A stretch of DNA of 43,369 nt from Myxacorys almedinensis A (GCF_010091945.1 NZ_WVIE01000002.1:71802-115170), one strand, 5' to 3'. Positions 1 to 8,342 are shown, numbered from the stretch's first letter. Numbers and translations: made by a program. The notes: generated by a model from the letters alone, not told the origin.

Positions 1-67
1 TTTTGTGCATAGAGTATGGTGCGCGCAATCTGGGTTTTTAGGTAGGCTCCAGAGGGAATAGTATCGT

Positions 68-775
68 ATGCTTAGAATAATGTTAAGTAGTATTAACAAG
101 ATGGTTCAAGACCTGCTTTTTAATAAAAACAATTTTTTCAGTGATGACCTGCCCCTGCTGCGCCGCAAGCAATCGGCATTTGAAATCGAAGATCTACCAG
201 GGCTGTGGCGCATCCATTGGCAACTAGGCGACACAATTTTAATTTCGACGTTCTACACGCGCATCGATCAGGCTTGTTTCCTGTGGGGCATCATTTCTGC
301 GATTATTTTTTTTACGGCTCAGTTTGCCCCCATCAATTGGAGCCTTCAAGCTCTGCTCTGGTCGGTGCTGACGGTGGCGGGCACGGTTGGGATGGTGGAG
401 CGATCGCACTATTGGCAAATGATTGAACCGATCAGCCAAGTGGTTGGTGCTTGGGTGTTGCTGATGGTCAGCGGCTTAGTGATCACCGATTTGAGTATTT
501 TTTTCGGCTGGGGATACCTGCTGACCCATCTTTGCGCCCTGTGGTTGGTCTTAAATTCCCTCGGCTACTTCTACAGCAGTTGGAAGCTGCGATCGCGGGC
601 ATTCCTGCTCATGGGTCTCTTGCACCTCGCAGGGATTGCAGTTCTTCCTTACGTTGGCGCGTGGCAATTTGTGGTGACGGGCACACTGATCGGATTTAGC
701 GCCCTCTTACTTGCCGAACTGCAATGGGATTCTCACGATATCTGTGCCCACTTGGCGGCACAGCAGCCAAATTAG
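68..775 (+). CDS. Hypothetical six-helix membrane protein
   Basis: I do not recognise a named family. The 235-residue product has a soluble N-terminal part of about 65 residues, then about six hydrophobic segments (roughly residues 68-88, 93-110, 122-145, 146-168, 178-198, 199-218) and a short hydrophilic tail, so it should be an integral membrane protein. The ATG at 68 has a GAGGGA purine stretch 11 bases upstream; ATGs at 80 and 101 are alternatives. Two GCGATCG motifs lie inside the gene, so base usage matches the neighbourhood. It stands alone, with nearly 290 bases before the next gene. Coding status is likely from length and the regular helix pattern; function is unknown. Confidence 0.75.
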   Translation: MLRIMLSSINKMVQDLLFNKNNFFSDDLPLLRRKQSAFEIEDLPGLWRIHWQLGDTILISTFYTRIDQACFLWGIISAIIFFTAQFAPINWSLQALLWSVLTVAGTVGMVERSHYWQMIEPISQVVGAWVLLMVSGLVITDLSIFFGWGYLLTHLCALWLVLNSLGYFYSSWKLRSRAFLLMGLLHLAGIAVLPYVGAWQFVVTGTLIGFSALLLAELQWDSHDICAHLAAQQPN

Positions 776-1063
776 CATGTTCTTAATCTTTCTTGTGCTG
801 CTTTACTAATCGGAGATAGTAAAATCAAGGTACACAACAATAGAATTTTTATCGCCAACCCAGATGCAAGCCTTATCGTTTGCTAATCGTTCGGTAAAAT
901 TCTACGTTCAATCTGAGCGAATGAGGCTAAAGTTAAGAGCCACGACATTTTCTCGCCGCTCAAAGAGTAGCTGTACAACCCATACAGACTCGAACTGACT
1001 AGCCTGCATATCTCTCTGCGCTACAAACTCTGATAGATTGCCTCAGTCAGGAGATTTTCGACA

Positions 1064-1822
1064 ATGGATTACTCTAAAGCCCTTCAGTGCGCTATTCTTT
1101 CCCGTGAAATTTATCAAGATTTTGCTAGCATTCGATTTAGTGACTTTCCTAGCATTACGCCAGAGTTAATTAGTCAGGCAGATACTGATACTCAATGTGC
1201 TGTTTTTGCCGATGGAGGAAACGCTATTTACATCGTCTTTCAAGGTAGCACCAGCGATCTCGATTGGGAAACCAATCTTGAATTTAAGCAGGAATTAGTT
1301 GATTTTAAGCAAGAAGTCATTCAAGAACAGATTGTTCAAGACAAAGAGCAAGTTTATCCCTATGGCGCTGAAAGTAAGTCAGGTGCAAAAATGCATAAGG
1401 GATTCGTCACTGCTTATTTCTCAGTGCGCGATCAAATCTTCAACTACTTGAGAAGCCGCAATGTTTCTCGTGTGACGGTTACAGGACATAGCTTGGGTGG
1501 CGCATTGGCGACCTTATGCACGGTAGATTTGCAGTTCAATTTTTCTGGTCAGTTTGCGATCGACAATTATACGTTTGGCGCGCCAAGGGTCGGAAACGAT
1601 GGGTTTGTGGAGTCTTTCAACCGTCGCATTCCTGATAGTTTTCGGTTTGTGTATGGGATGGATATTGTGGCTGCAATCCCTAGAGTTTGGCAGGGCTATC
1701 GCCATGTGGATCAGGAATACAGGCTAGGGAACCGGTTCAGCCTGCAATTCCTATCTCGTCGCTTTAAAGATCACTCCATTGAAAATTATATTAATGAGTT
1801 GAAAAAGCAGGCAGGGAGATGA
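1064..1822 (+). CDS. Lipase family protein (class 3 lipase)
   Basis: Alpha/beta hydrolase of the class 3 (fungal-type) lipase family, expected to hydrolyse acylglycerols or membrane lipids. The nucleophile elbow GHSLGGALA places catalytic Ser at 143. The family signature TFGAPRVG follows at about 170, then Asp200 in the segment DIVAAIP and His214 in GYRHV complete the triad. The oxyanion-side motif FQGS is at 59-62. Length (252 aa) is normal for bacterial members. There is no signal peptide, so the protein is probably cytoplasmic or membrane-associated. Monocistronic, starting from the ATG at 1064. Substrate cannot be inferred from sequence. Confidence 0.9.
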   Translation: MDYSKALQCAILSREIYQDFASIRFSDFPSITPELISQADTDTQCAVFADGGNAIYIVFQGSTSDLDWETNLEFKQELVDFKQEVIQEQIVQDKEQVYPYGAESKSGAKMHKGFVTAYFSVRDQIFNYLRSRNVSRVTVTGHSLGGALATLCTVDLQFNFSGQFAIDNYTFGAPRVGNDGFVESFNRRIPDSFRFVYGMDIVAAIPRVWQGYRHVDQEYRLGNRFSLQFLSRRFKDHSIENYINELKKQAGR

Positions 1823-2012
1823 AACCGGAGGGAAACGAGGGGTGAAGAAACAGAAGTCTTAGACGTGCGCCCACCTCTTCACCCAAACGCGCAAGACCGA
1901 CTCTTTTTTAACGTAAGTTCGACAGAGTTCCTTTGCTACGATCGCAGATCCGGGAAGCCCCGAACAACGAAGCAGATAATCTATATCGAACTCACGTTTT
2001 TTTAGCTTGTCG

Positions 2013-2999
2013 CTATTCCAATCCTAGTTCTCGTTTGAGCAGGCTGACCGACTTGCTGACCACAAAGTTTTCGCAGCAAATCACACGGGGCGGACGAATA
2101 ATGTCTTCCCGTGCTGCCGACACCGTTGCTTTCACGGTTGCACAGCTAATCTCATCGAAACTAAAGATCGTTTGGGCACTGCGAACGATCGCATTGAGCT
2201 TGTACCTATCGTTGACTTGAGCGGTCATCACCAGCAAATCATCACCGCGCAAACTGTGAATAATGACTTCGGCAACGCCAACCGTTCCAGAACTCAGACT
2301 CACAATGCCTAGGCAGGTTCCCTTCGACATTTCTTTGACGATCTGGATTTCTTTTTCAAAATCATAAATGTCAATGGGAATGACACGCGCGGCTCGCGGG
2401 GTTGCGATCGCTTCTGCTTGTGCAATGAAATAGCGGCTTGTTACCACGGTGCTAGAGCGAGTCTGATCCAGAATTTGGCTGAGTTCTTCCATCGGCACAA
2501 GCTGCATGGGAATGTTCAGCGCTCGTTCTAGCTCGCGCAGCAGCACTTCCCCGTTGCCAATGTCGTGCATGGGAGCCGTTACTAAAACTTGAGCACTACA
2601 GCGCAAGCGCCAATCAATTTCTGCGAGAAACAGTTCCCGTGCCTGACCTAGGGAGCAGCCTTGCTTTAACAGATCATCAAGGCTGTTTTGAATAATTTTG
2701 TGTGCCAGAGGATATTGGTCTAGCAAGGGCGACTTGATATGCACCACGGCATCGTGCCCTTGATCTCGAACGTAAATGCCTGAGCCAGCATGGGCATCTA
2801 CCACGCCTGCCTCTTCTAGCTGGCGATAAACCTTGCTAATGGTGTTGCGGTGCAAACCGGTTTGCATGGCAAGCTGACGGGTACTCGGCAACCGATGCCC
2901 AGGCGGAAATTGCCGCGATGCGATCGCAAACAAAATCTGATTGTAAAGTTGATTGGATGCCGGGATATCACTATCTGGCTGAATATGAAACTGCACCAT
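2013..2999 (-). CDS. GntR-family transcriptional regulator
   Basis: The N-terminal 75 residues form a GntR winged helix: QLYNQILFAI, then PPGHRLPSTRQLA, then the recognition segment TGLHRNTISKVYRQLE and the wing ending GSGIYV. The remaining 240 residues are not an aminotransferase (MocR), FadR or UTRA domain that I recognise. They look like an alpha/beta effector-binding domain, as seen in long GntR-like proteins of cyanobacteria. A nearly perfect 30-bp palindrome lies 33 bases upstream of the start codon, suggesting autoregulation. The gene is transcribed away from the dienelactone hydrolase gene, with about 500 bases between them. The DNA-binding role is secure; ligand and regulon are unknown. 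Confidence 0.9.
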   Translation of the reverse strand: MVQFHIQPDSDIPASNQLYNQILFAIASRQFPPGHRLPSTRQLAMQTGLHRNTISKVYRQLEEAGVVDAHAGSGIYVRDQGHDAVVHIKSPLLDQYPLAHKIIQNSLDDLLKQGCSLGQARELFLAEIDWRLRCSAQVLVTAPMHDIGNGEVLLRELERALNIPMQLVPMEELSQILDQTRSSTVVTSRYFIAQAEAIATPRAARVIPIDIYDFEKEIQIVKEMSKGTCLGIVSLSSGTVGVAEVIIHSLRGDDLLVMTAQVNDRYKLNAIVRSAQTIFSFDEISCATVKATVSAAREDIIRPPRVICCENFVVSKSVSLLKRELGLE

Positions 3000-3031
3000 G
3001 CCAGCGCCTCAAGACTTGCTCGCCTAATCTA

Positions 3032-3061
3032 TAAGCGAATTTTAACGTTAGAATTCGCTTA
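3032..3061. promoter_or_regulatory. Palindromic operator candidate for the GntR regulator
   Basis: A 30-bp inverted repeat with arms TAAGCGAATTTTAAC and GTTAGAATTCGCTTA pairs at 14 of 15 positions, centred between 3046 and 3047. It sits 33 bases upstream of the GntR start codon on the minus strand. It is AT-rich and has no loop, so it looks like a dimeric protein-binding site rather than a terminator. Autoregulation is inferred from position. Confidence 0.6.
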
Positions 3062-3460
3062 ATATTCCTACCATCTTAGGTGACGGGTTGAGTATGAAGT
3101 TAAGTGTTTTTTCTGCTCTATAGCAAATTTTTACGGCTCTAGTCGGTATTTTTTCTGACTCTAGTTAAACTTACTGAGACCTCCTAAAAATCGCGCAGAA
3201 TCCTGTGCTCAAAGGGCTGCGGTTACAAATTTGGCTCAGCTTTGTCTTGTAACACGCTGTTATGTCCGCCTTTGGACGTACGGAGAAATTCTCTGGAGGT
3301 CATCAAGATTTGAGAGACAAAAATTTTCGTTTGCAGATATAGGCGGTGTTGGTGCGGATGGGCCGGGTGAGAAATTTGGGGTTTCGGAATTTAGTCTCGC
3401 TGATATTATGAGAACGATCTTGCGTCAGCAAATCTTTATGGATCACTCAGTAGACTCACA
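3062..3460. other. Intergenic region, nothing recognised
   Basis: Divergent spacer between the GntR operator and the repeated start region of the dienelactone hydrolase. It contains a short hairpin GTCC-GCCTTT-GGAC near 3263 and a TTG-started 83-codon frame (3231-3482) with no protein-like features. I see no known riboswitch or RNA gene. Confidence 0.5.
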
Positions 3461-3462
3461 AC

Positions 3463-3514
3463 GGTTGAAATTTAATGGTTGAAATTTAATGGTTGAAATT
3501 TAATGGTTGAAATT
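3463..3514 (+). repeat. Tandem 14-bp repeat carrying three start codons
   Basis: The unit GGTTGAAATTTAAT occurs head to tail at 3463, 3477 and 3491, with a fourth copy (GGTTGAAATT) beginning at 3505 inside the dienelactone hydrolase gene. The repeat places ATG codons at 3475, 3489 and 3503. The first two open a frame Met-Val-Glu-Ile-stop whose TAA shares its last A with the next ATG (TAATG). The third is the real start and continues with the same MVEI. Confidence 0.85.
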
Positions 3515-4237
3515 CGTACCACTTCTACTAAAATTTTCAACGGTTCTCTCTGGCTTGATGCCTATCTGGCTGAACCGATCGCAACCGGGTCTTACCCTGC
3601 GATCGTAGTGATTCAAGAGGTGTATGGCGTCAATGCTCATATCCGAGACGTGACCGAGCGCATTGCCAAAGAGGGATATGTTGCGATCGCACCCGCCATT
3701 TATCAACGAACTGCCCCCAAATTTGAGGTCGGCTATAGCGAGGAAGAGTTAGAACTTGGACGTTTCCACAAAGACCAGACCAAAGCCGATGAATTGTTGA
3801 GCGATATTCAAAGCACCATTGCCCATCTCAGAATGTTGCCTTCGGTTGAGCAAGCTGAGATCGGCGTCATCGGGTTTTGTTTTGGCGGACATGTGGCTTA
3901 TCTCGCCGCCACCTTACCAGAGATCACGGCAACCGCCTGTTTTTACGGGGCTGGCATTCCGGTGATGACCCCTGGAGGCGGCGTACCAACCATTATTCGG
4001 ACACCCGACATTAAAGGAACAGTTTACGGATTTTTTGGGACTCAAGATCCCCTGATTCCAGAAGAGCAGATCGATCAAATTGAAGACGCTCTGCACACTC
4101 ACGGCATTCGCCATCAAATCTTTCGCTATCCTGCGGGGCATGGTTTCTTCTGCGATCGCCGCGATGGCTACAGTGCGATCGCAGCGACGGATGCTTGGGA
4201 ACATGTGAAAGAATTGTTTGGGCGGCTCAAGCCGTAG
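3503..4237 (+). CDS. Dienelactone hydrolase family protein
   Basis: Alpha/beta hydrolase of the dienelactone hydrolase family. The nucleophile motif GFCFGG gives Cys126. Asp182 (GTQDPLIP) and His213 (AGHGF) complete the Cys-Asp-His triad, and Glu39 in VIQEVYG matches the glutamate that orients the cysteine in characterised members. Length (244 aa) is typical; there is no signal peptide, so it is cytoplasmic. Natural substrates of most family members are unknown, so carboxymethylenebutenolidase activity is not assured. The start is embedded in a 14-bp tandem repeat that creates two upstream four-codon ORFs, and no separate Shine-Dalgarno site is evident. It converges on the SpoIID-like gene with only 19 bases between stops. 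Confidence 0.9.
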   Translation: MVEIRTTSTKIFNGSLWLDAYLAEPIATGSYPAIVVIQEVYGVNAHIRDVTERIAKEGYVAIAPAIYQRTAPKFEVGYSEEELELGRFHKDQTKADELLSDIQSTIAHLRMLPSVEQAEIGVIGFCFGGHVAYLAATLPEITATACFYGAGIPVMTPGGGVPTIIRTPDIKGTVYGFFGTQDPLIPEEQIDQIEDALHTHGIRHQIFRYPAGHGFFCDRRDGYSAIAATDAWEHVKELFGRLKP

Positions 4238-4256
4238 CACCGTACCCTCCTCACCA

Positions 4257-5933
4257 TCACTGATTTTGCGACGTTTGCGCCTCACTAGTCGAGCGATCTT
4301 TCCACAGCGTGATGGACTGATTGATCGGCTGTAACTGCGTGCCCGGAAAATAGAAGTTCAGAATCTGCGGGCTTGACCAGCCTGCCGCCCCTAGGCGATA
4401 GGTTCCCATTTGGCTTAGCCCCACGCCATGACCAAAGCCACCCCCAACAAAGGCAAAACCCTTCAAGGCACGATTTTGATCCACCATTGGCTCTACATAA
4501 AAGAGAGTGCTGGCAGGCTTAGAGAACACGTTTAAGATATCGTCTTTCTCTAGCACGATCGCGCCTGCATCGGTCGCGATCGCGGCTTTCAAAATGCGCC
4601 CTCCTACAGATCGCTGCGTCACCTGAATATTCCGAATCGTCTTGAAGCTAGCCAACGGATGCTTCACACTCTTGAGATACTCCCGTAGCTCTTGATTGAG
4701 TTGCTCTAGGCTGTTGGCATATCTCCAGCGAAACAACTCGGCTTTGTCTTCGTTAAAGCCTGTCTTCTGAGCCATGAAGGCACGGAAGTTTTTTTCGTCT
4801 GCCAAGCTGCGATCGCCCAGATTCCAAACCGGATTGGTGGAATCGATGACGGCAGTCAGATACGGGCGATCCCAGCCGCTCCAAATGTCGTTAAACGCTG
4901 CTGTGACGCCGCCGCTAGTTGAAGAATAGAGAGCATCTACCAATTCGTTTTGGTACGTCAGCACTAAGCCACGAGTCGCTGCGATCGCGCGATCGGTCGC
5001 TTCTACGGCTGTTCCCAAGCCATAGTAAACCTGGCATTGCGTCGTGGCACAAAGCTGATAATCGTCCGCTACAAAGCGGCGCAAGTTTCTCAAAACATAG
5101 GTGCGAGCAAGAATCGCTTGCGCTTCGAGAACGGGTTGAGCCGCCCATCCACCAATTTCATTTGGAACAACGCCTCGCAAGTAAGTTTCTAATGCAACAA
5201 CGTTAACCAAAGAATAGTTTCCATAGGCATTGGGCTGAATGCGGAACGCCCCCCCATAGAGGCGGTTGGGCACATCATCTCGCTCGCGATCGACAAACAT
5301 GATACCCTTACCCGTCGAGATGTCGAGCCGATCGGTGGCATAGCGGCGACCATTGAGCACCCAGCTAACGCGGGGGGTGGAAGTCAGCACCCGGCTGTCG
5401 AGCCGCACATTTTTAATGCCCTTGGCTTCCAGGCTTTGGATCAACAAACGGCGCAGCAGTGGCGTGTTATACGTGCTGCGTTTTGCCCACACCTCCCAGC
5501 GATTGGGCTGCGCCAGTTCAACATCAATACCCTGCGCTTTCCACTGTTGAGCCTGCGCTTCTGCCGTTTCAAAGCTACGATGCGTGCTAAACACAACCCG
5601 TTCATAAAGTTCGGGTTGCGGAATCGGCTGATTGGCAATTTCCAACTTTAAATCAGGGGCGCTCACGGTTTCGGGTTTGCCGTTGGCAGCAAATCGCACC
5701 GTCACGCGATCGCCAGATGCTGCCTTAAGCAGCAAGGTGTCCTTCTGCTTTTCACCAAACCGTTGCACAATGCCGATTTGTAGCGGCACGTCTTGCTGGG
5801 CAGTGGCTTTAAGGGGCTGAGTTGCAATTTCGATCAGTCCGGCGACCAGCGCAACACACAACCCCGCAGGAACCGCGAGAACAACACCAGAAAAAAGATG
5901 AACGCGGGTAGTTGTCCAAACCAAGGGAGTCAA
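4257..5933 (-). CDS. SpoIID/LytB domain-containing protein
   Basis: A 558-residue protein with an N-terminal membrane anchor (about residues 13-36). A middle region (about 105-180) resembles a SPOR-like peptidoglycan-binding fold. The SpoIID/LytB domain (about 235-540) includes ALETYLRGVVPNE, EAQAILARTYVLRN and the C-terminal GFGHGVGLSQMG. Family members cleave or bind denuded glycan strands, so a periplasmic cell-wall remodelling role is likely. An in-frame TAG lies three codons before the first candidate start. That start is TTG at 5933; a second TTG at 5924 has a GAGG about 10 bases upstream and may be the true one. No ATG is available near the N-terminus. Confidence 0.88.
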   Translation of the reverse strand: MTPLVWTTTRVHLFSGVVLAVPAGLCVALVAGLIEIATQPLKATAQQDVPLQIGIVQRFGEKQKDTLLLKAASGDRVTVRFAANGKPETVSAPDLKLEIANQPIPQPELYERVVFSTHRSFETAEAQAQQWKAQGIDVELAQPNRWEVWAKRSTYNTPLLRRLLIQSLEAKGIKNVRLDSRVLTSTPRVSWVLNGRRYATDRLDISTGKGIMFVDRERDDVPNRLYGGAFRIQPNAYGNYSLVNVVALETYLRGVVPNEIGGWAAQPVLEAQAILARTYVLRNLRRFVADDYQLCATTQCQVYYGLGTAVEATDRAIAATRGLVLTYQNELVDALYSSTSGGVTAAFNDIWSGWDRPYLTAVIDSTNPVWNLGDRSLADEKNFRAFMAQKTGFNEDKAELFRWRYANSLEQLNQELREYLKSVKHPLASFKTIRNIQVTQRSVGGRILKAAIATDAGAIVLEKDDILNVFSKPASTLFYVEPMVDQNRALKGFAFVGGGFGHGVGLSQMGTYRLGAAGWSSPQILNFYFPGTQLQPINQSITLWKDRSTSEAQTSQNQ

Positions 5934-6276
5934 GCCTCGCTATTTTCAGAAAGGGCAAAAAAAGGGTAAGAATCGATCCGTAAGAGTCAATATAAGGAAA
6001 ATCTGTGCCTGATTGTCATTGAGCGACAGCGCAGCGACTGCACCGTTCTGATGACTTTTTCCTACGCCTTGGCACGTCTCCGGAGAGTTCAGAAAGATGC
6101 CAATTTGCTAAATTTGATGCTAGCTACACTGGCAACCTCCGTGGAGGTGATCTTACTCTAGAAACAACCGAGTAGAGCATTCAAAATTGCGTCCAAAAAA
6201 CTTGCAGGTCGTAGTCATAATGAGTATGATTTAGAGGTAAGACGAAATTTGATCCAAAGACATTCGATTCAAAAAC
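5934..6276. other. Divergent intergenic region
   Basis: Shared promoter region of the SpoIID-like gene (-) and sulfiredoxin gene (+). It holds a short palindrome ACCTCC-GT-GGAGGT at 6135-6148 and, at 6217-6231, ATAATGAGTATGATT, which resembles half-matched Fur/PerR boxes. No RNA gene or ORF is evident. Confidence 0.5.
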
Positions 6277-6540
6277 ATGGTCAAAGTACAAGAGATTCCC
6301 ATCAAACAGATTCGTCGTCCTCTGTATAGACAGAATGATCAGGCAAAAGTTGCCGCCTTGATGGACTCGATCGCTGAGGTTGGATTGCAAGAGCCGATCG
6401 ATGTGCTAGAAGTAGACGGTGAGTACTACGGCTTTTCTGGATGCCACCGCTACGAAGCGTGCAGTCGGTTAGGGCAGGAGACGATCTTGTGCCGTGTGCG
6501 GCGCGCTCCCAAATCTGTGCTTCAACGGCATTTAGCGTAA
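6277..6540 (+). CDS. srx: Sulfiredoxin
   Basis: Small (87 aa) ParB/sulfiredoxin-fold protein. The diagnostic motif FSGCHR puts the catalytic cysteine at 56. Sulfiredoxin uses ATP to reduce the cysteine sulfinic acid of over-oxidised 2-Cys peroxiredoxins. The N-terminal part (IPIKQIRRP, then LMDSIAEVGLQEPIDV) matches the family's ATP-binding half. Chromosome-partitioning ParB proteins share this fold but are far longer and lack the GCHR cysteine. The ATG at 6277 has no clear Shine-Dalgarno. A Dps gene follows 115 bases downstream, consistent with a peroxide-response role. Function confidence is high because of the cysteine motif and length. Confidence 0.9.
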   Translation: MVKVQEIPIKQIRRPLYRQNDQAKVAALMDSIAEVGLQEPIDVLEVDGEYYGFSGCHRYEACSRLGQETILCRVRRAPKSVLQRHLA

Positions 6541-6655
6541 GGGTTTGCCTATGTGCCGATCGCCAAGTTTAAGCCTGCCCTGCTTTCAGATACTTTAGTT
6601 TTAATCAGTGTACTATTTCTCGAATAGTTACTACATACCCTACAAGGAGAGAATA

Positions 6656-7141
6656 ATGGTTGCTCAAGTCACTAAAATTGATATTGGGATTGAAGAATCA
6701 AAGCGCAAAGAAATTGCTGGAGGGTTGTCCCGTCTTTTAGCAGATACCTACACGTTATACCTGAAAACGCACAATTTTCACTGGAATGTAACTGGACCAA
6801 TGTTTCAAACGCTGCATCTGATGTTTGAAACTCAGTACACTGAGTTAGCGATCGCGGTAGATTTGATCGCAGAGCGGATTCGCTCCCTCGGCTTTCCGGC
6901 TCCCGCAACCTACAGCGAGTACGCGAAACTAAGTTCTATCGAAGAGACTCCGGGCGTTCCTAAAGCGGAAGACATGATTCGTCTGTTGGTGGCTGGGCAA
7001 GAAGCTGTTGCTCGCACTGCCCGGTCGGTGTTTCCGATCGCAGACTCTGCCAGCGATGAACCAACGGCAGACCTGCTGACCCAACGGCTACAGATTCACG
7101 AGAAGACAGCGTGGATGTTGAGAAGTTTGTTGGAAGAGTAG
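6656..7141 (+). CDS. dps: Dps-family ferritin-like protein (first copy)
   Basis: A 161-residue Dps protein: a dodecameric mini-ferritin that oxidises Fe(II) with peroxide and stores iron, often also shielding DNA. The inter-subunit ferroxidase ligands are present: His42 (FHWNVTG), His54 (TLHLMF), Glu58, Asp69 and Glu73 (DLIAERIR). The start at 6656 is chosen over an upstream ATG at 6608 because AAGGAGAG ends five bases before it and the upstream 16 codons look untranslated. An intrinsic terminator follows directly. A second, divergent Dps lies 1.2 kb downstream. The N-terminus is short and only mildly charged, so DNA binding cannot be predicted. Confidence 0.95.
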   Translation: MVAQVTKIDIGIEESKRKEIAGGLSRLLADTYTLYLKTHNFHWNVTGPMFQTLHLMFETQYTELAIAVDLIAERIRSLGFPAPATYSEYAKLSSIEETPGVPKAEDMIRLLVAGQEAVARTARSVFPIADSASDEPTADLLTQRLQIHEKTAWMLRSLLEE

Positions 7142-7150
7142 GAATCCTGC

Positions 7151-7195
7151 GCGGAAAAGGGTAAAAGGAAAACGTACTCTTTTCCGCTTGTTTTA
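7151..7195 (+). terminator. Intrinsic terminator after dps
   Basis: Arms GCGGAAAAG (7151-7159) and CTTTTCCGC (7179-7187) pair perfectly over nine bases and are followed by TTGTTTTA. The next start codon (7196) begins immediately after this T-rich tract. Confidence 0.75.
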
Positions 7196-7849
7196 ATGAA
7201 CCCACCGACGACCCATGACTATACCCCTCAACTCCGGCGGCTTATGCAGGAGAGGGGTATTTCATCGTTTAGGCAGTTGAGCCAGCAGGCGCAGGTGTCG
7301 CAAACGCAGGTAAGGTATCTGCGATCGGGGCAAATTGGGCAGATGCGGCTGGAAAGTCTGGTTAAGTTGGGCGAAACGTTGGGAGTTGCGATCGCAGATC
7401 TCCTACCCATGTTCAGCCGCCAACCATTGATAGAACCCAATTCATCGTCAATTACATCCGAGATCGCTCAGCTACAACACGAGTATCAACGCCTACAAAA
7501 TCGGCTTGAGCATCAAAAAGAAGAGCTTTGGAAAGAATTTCAGCAATCGGCGCTGCAAACGCTAGAACCTTGGCTTTTGCAATGGTCAGCCGCCGCCTAC
7601 GCCGCGCAGCAAAATCCTCAAGCACCTGCGGTGAAACTACTGCCGTTGGTTCGTCCGATTGAACAGTTGCTTCAGCAGTGGGAAATCGAGGCAACGGCGA
7701 TCGTCGGAACTGAAATTCCATACGATCCTCACTACCATCAGTTGATGGGAGGCACAGCCAATGCTGGGGATTTGGTGCGGGTTCGGTACGCAGGATACAA
7801 GCAGGGAGATCGCCTGTTATATCGCACCAAGGTGAGTCCTACGAACTAA
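7196..7849 (+). CDS. HTH protein with GrpE-like C-terminus
   Basis: A 217-residue protein with an unusual order of parts. Residues 11-70 form an XRE/Cro-type helix-turn-helix (SFRQLSQQAQVSQTQVRYLR). Residues about 86-116 are a heptad-rich coiled coil. Residues about 165-214 resemble the beta-domain end of GrpE: YDPHYHQ at 176-182 against the FDPxxHQ motif, then GYKQGDRLLYRTKV against the GYxxxDRxLRxAxV ending. GrpE is the nucleotide-exchange factor of DnaK, so the protein could couple a DNA site to the Hsp70 system. The start abuts the dps terminator and has no Shine-Dalgarno. An ATG at residue 17 would cut into the HTH, so 7196 is preferred. The HTH is solid; the GrpE relationship is by motif only. 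Confidence 0.8.
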   Translation: MNPPTTHDYTPQLRRLMQERGISSFRQLSQQAQVSQTQVRYLRSGQIGQMRLESLVKLGETLGVAIADLLPMFSRQPLIEPNSSSITSEIAQLQHEYQRLQNRLEHQKEELWKEFQQSALQTLEPWLLQWSAAAYAAQQNPQAPAVKLLPLVRPIEQLLQQWEIEATAIVGTEIPYDPHYHQLMGGTANAGDLVRVRYAGYKQGDRLLYRTKVSPTN

Positions 7850-8342
7850 CCAACTCACTTTAAAGAGTCAGCAAGAAAGAGTTTAGGTCATGCTGATTTT
7901 AGATGCGATCGCAATTAGACTATCCATACGCCAAACCATTACATTTCATGATTTGAACCATATTCTTCAAGACTACAATTTTGTTTCTATCGTTTTTGAA
8001 TAGCGTTGATTAATATATTTCGATATCATTATTTTACTAATTCAAAATAAATCTGCCTCTGCACTCTTTTTGCTCAATTTATCAATCATCATTATACATT
8101 TTTACTGTTTAAGACAGCTTGTACTACTAGCAGTGGTAGCATTTCTAGGCATCCTAGGTTTAACAGAACACATTTTATAAGGTGACTCCAGCTATAGGCT
8201 CGCCTAAATTTCAGGTCTTTTTTCTTTATATCTATCCTTAGAGTCAAAATACAAAGCTGCATCCTTCTCCCCTTTGATTGATGCTGCCTCTGTGCAAATT
8301 TGGTGAACTAGATAAGGAAAACTGCGCTGGAGAATGATTGTA
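7850..8342. other. AT-rich intergenic region upstream of the second dps
   Basis: About 490 bases, notably AT-rich in 7960-8110. I find no ORF, tRNA or clear hairpin. It probably contains the promoter and long leader of the downstream Dps gene. Confidence 0.5.

Noticed and set aside
1840-1884. Hairpin GGGTGAAG/CTTCACCC after the lipase gene
   Set aside because: A loop of about 30 bases and no adjacent T-run make it a poor terminator.
3231-3482. 83-codon plus-strand frame upstream of the dienelactone hydrolase
   Set aside because: TTG start, no Shine-Dalgarno, no protein-like pattern, and its end runs into the 14-bp tandem repeat.
6135-6148. ACCTCC-GT-GGAGGT palindrome
   Set aside because: The two-base loop cannot form a stable hairpin, and the position is too far from a start to be a ribosome site.
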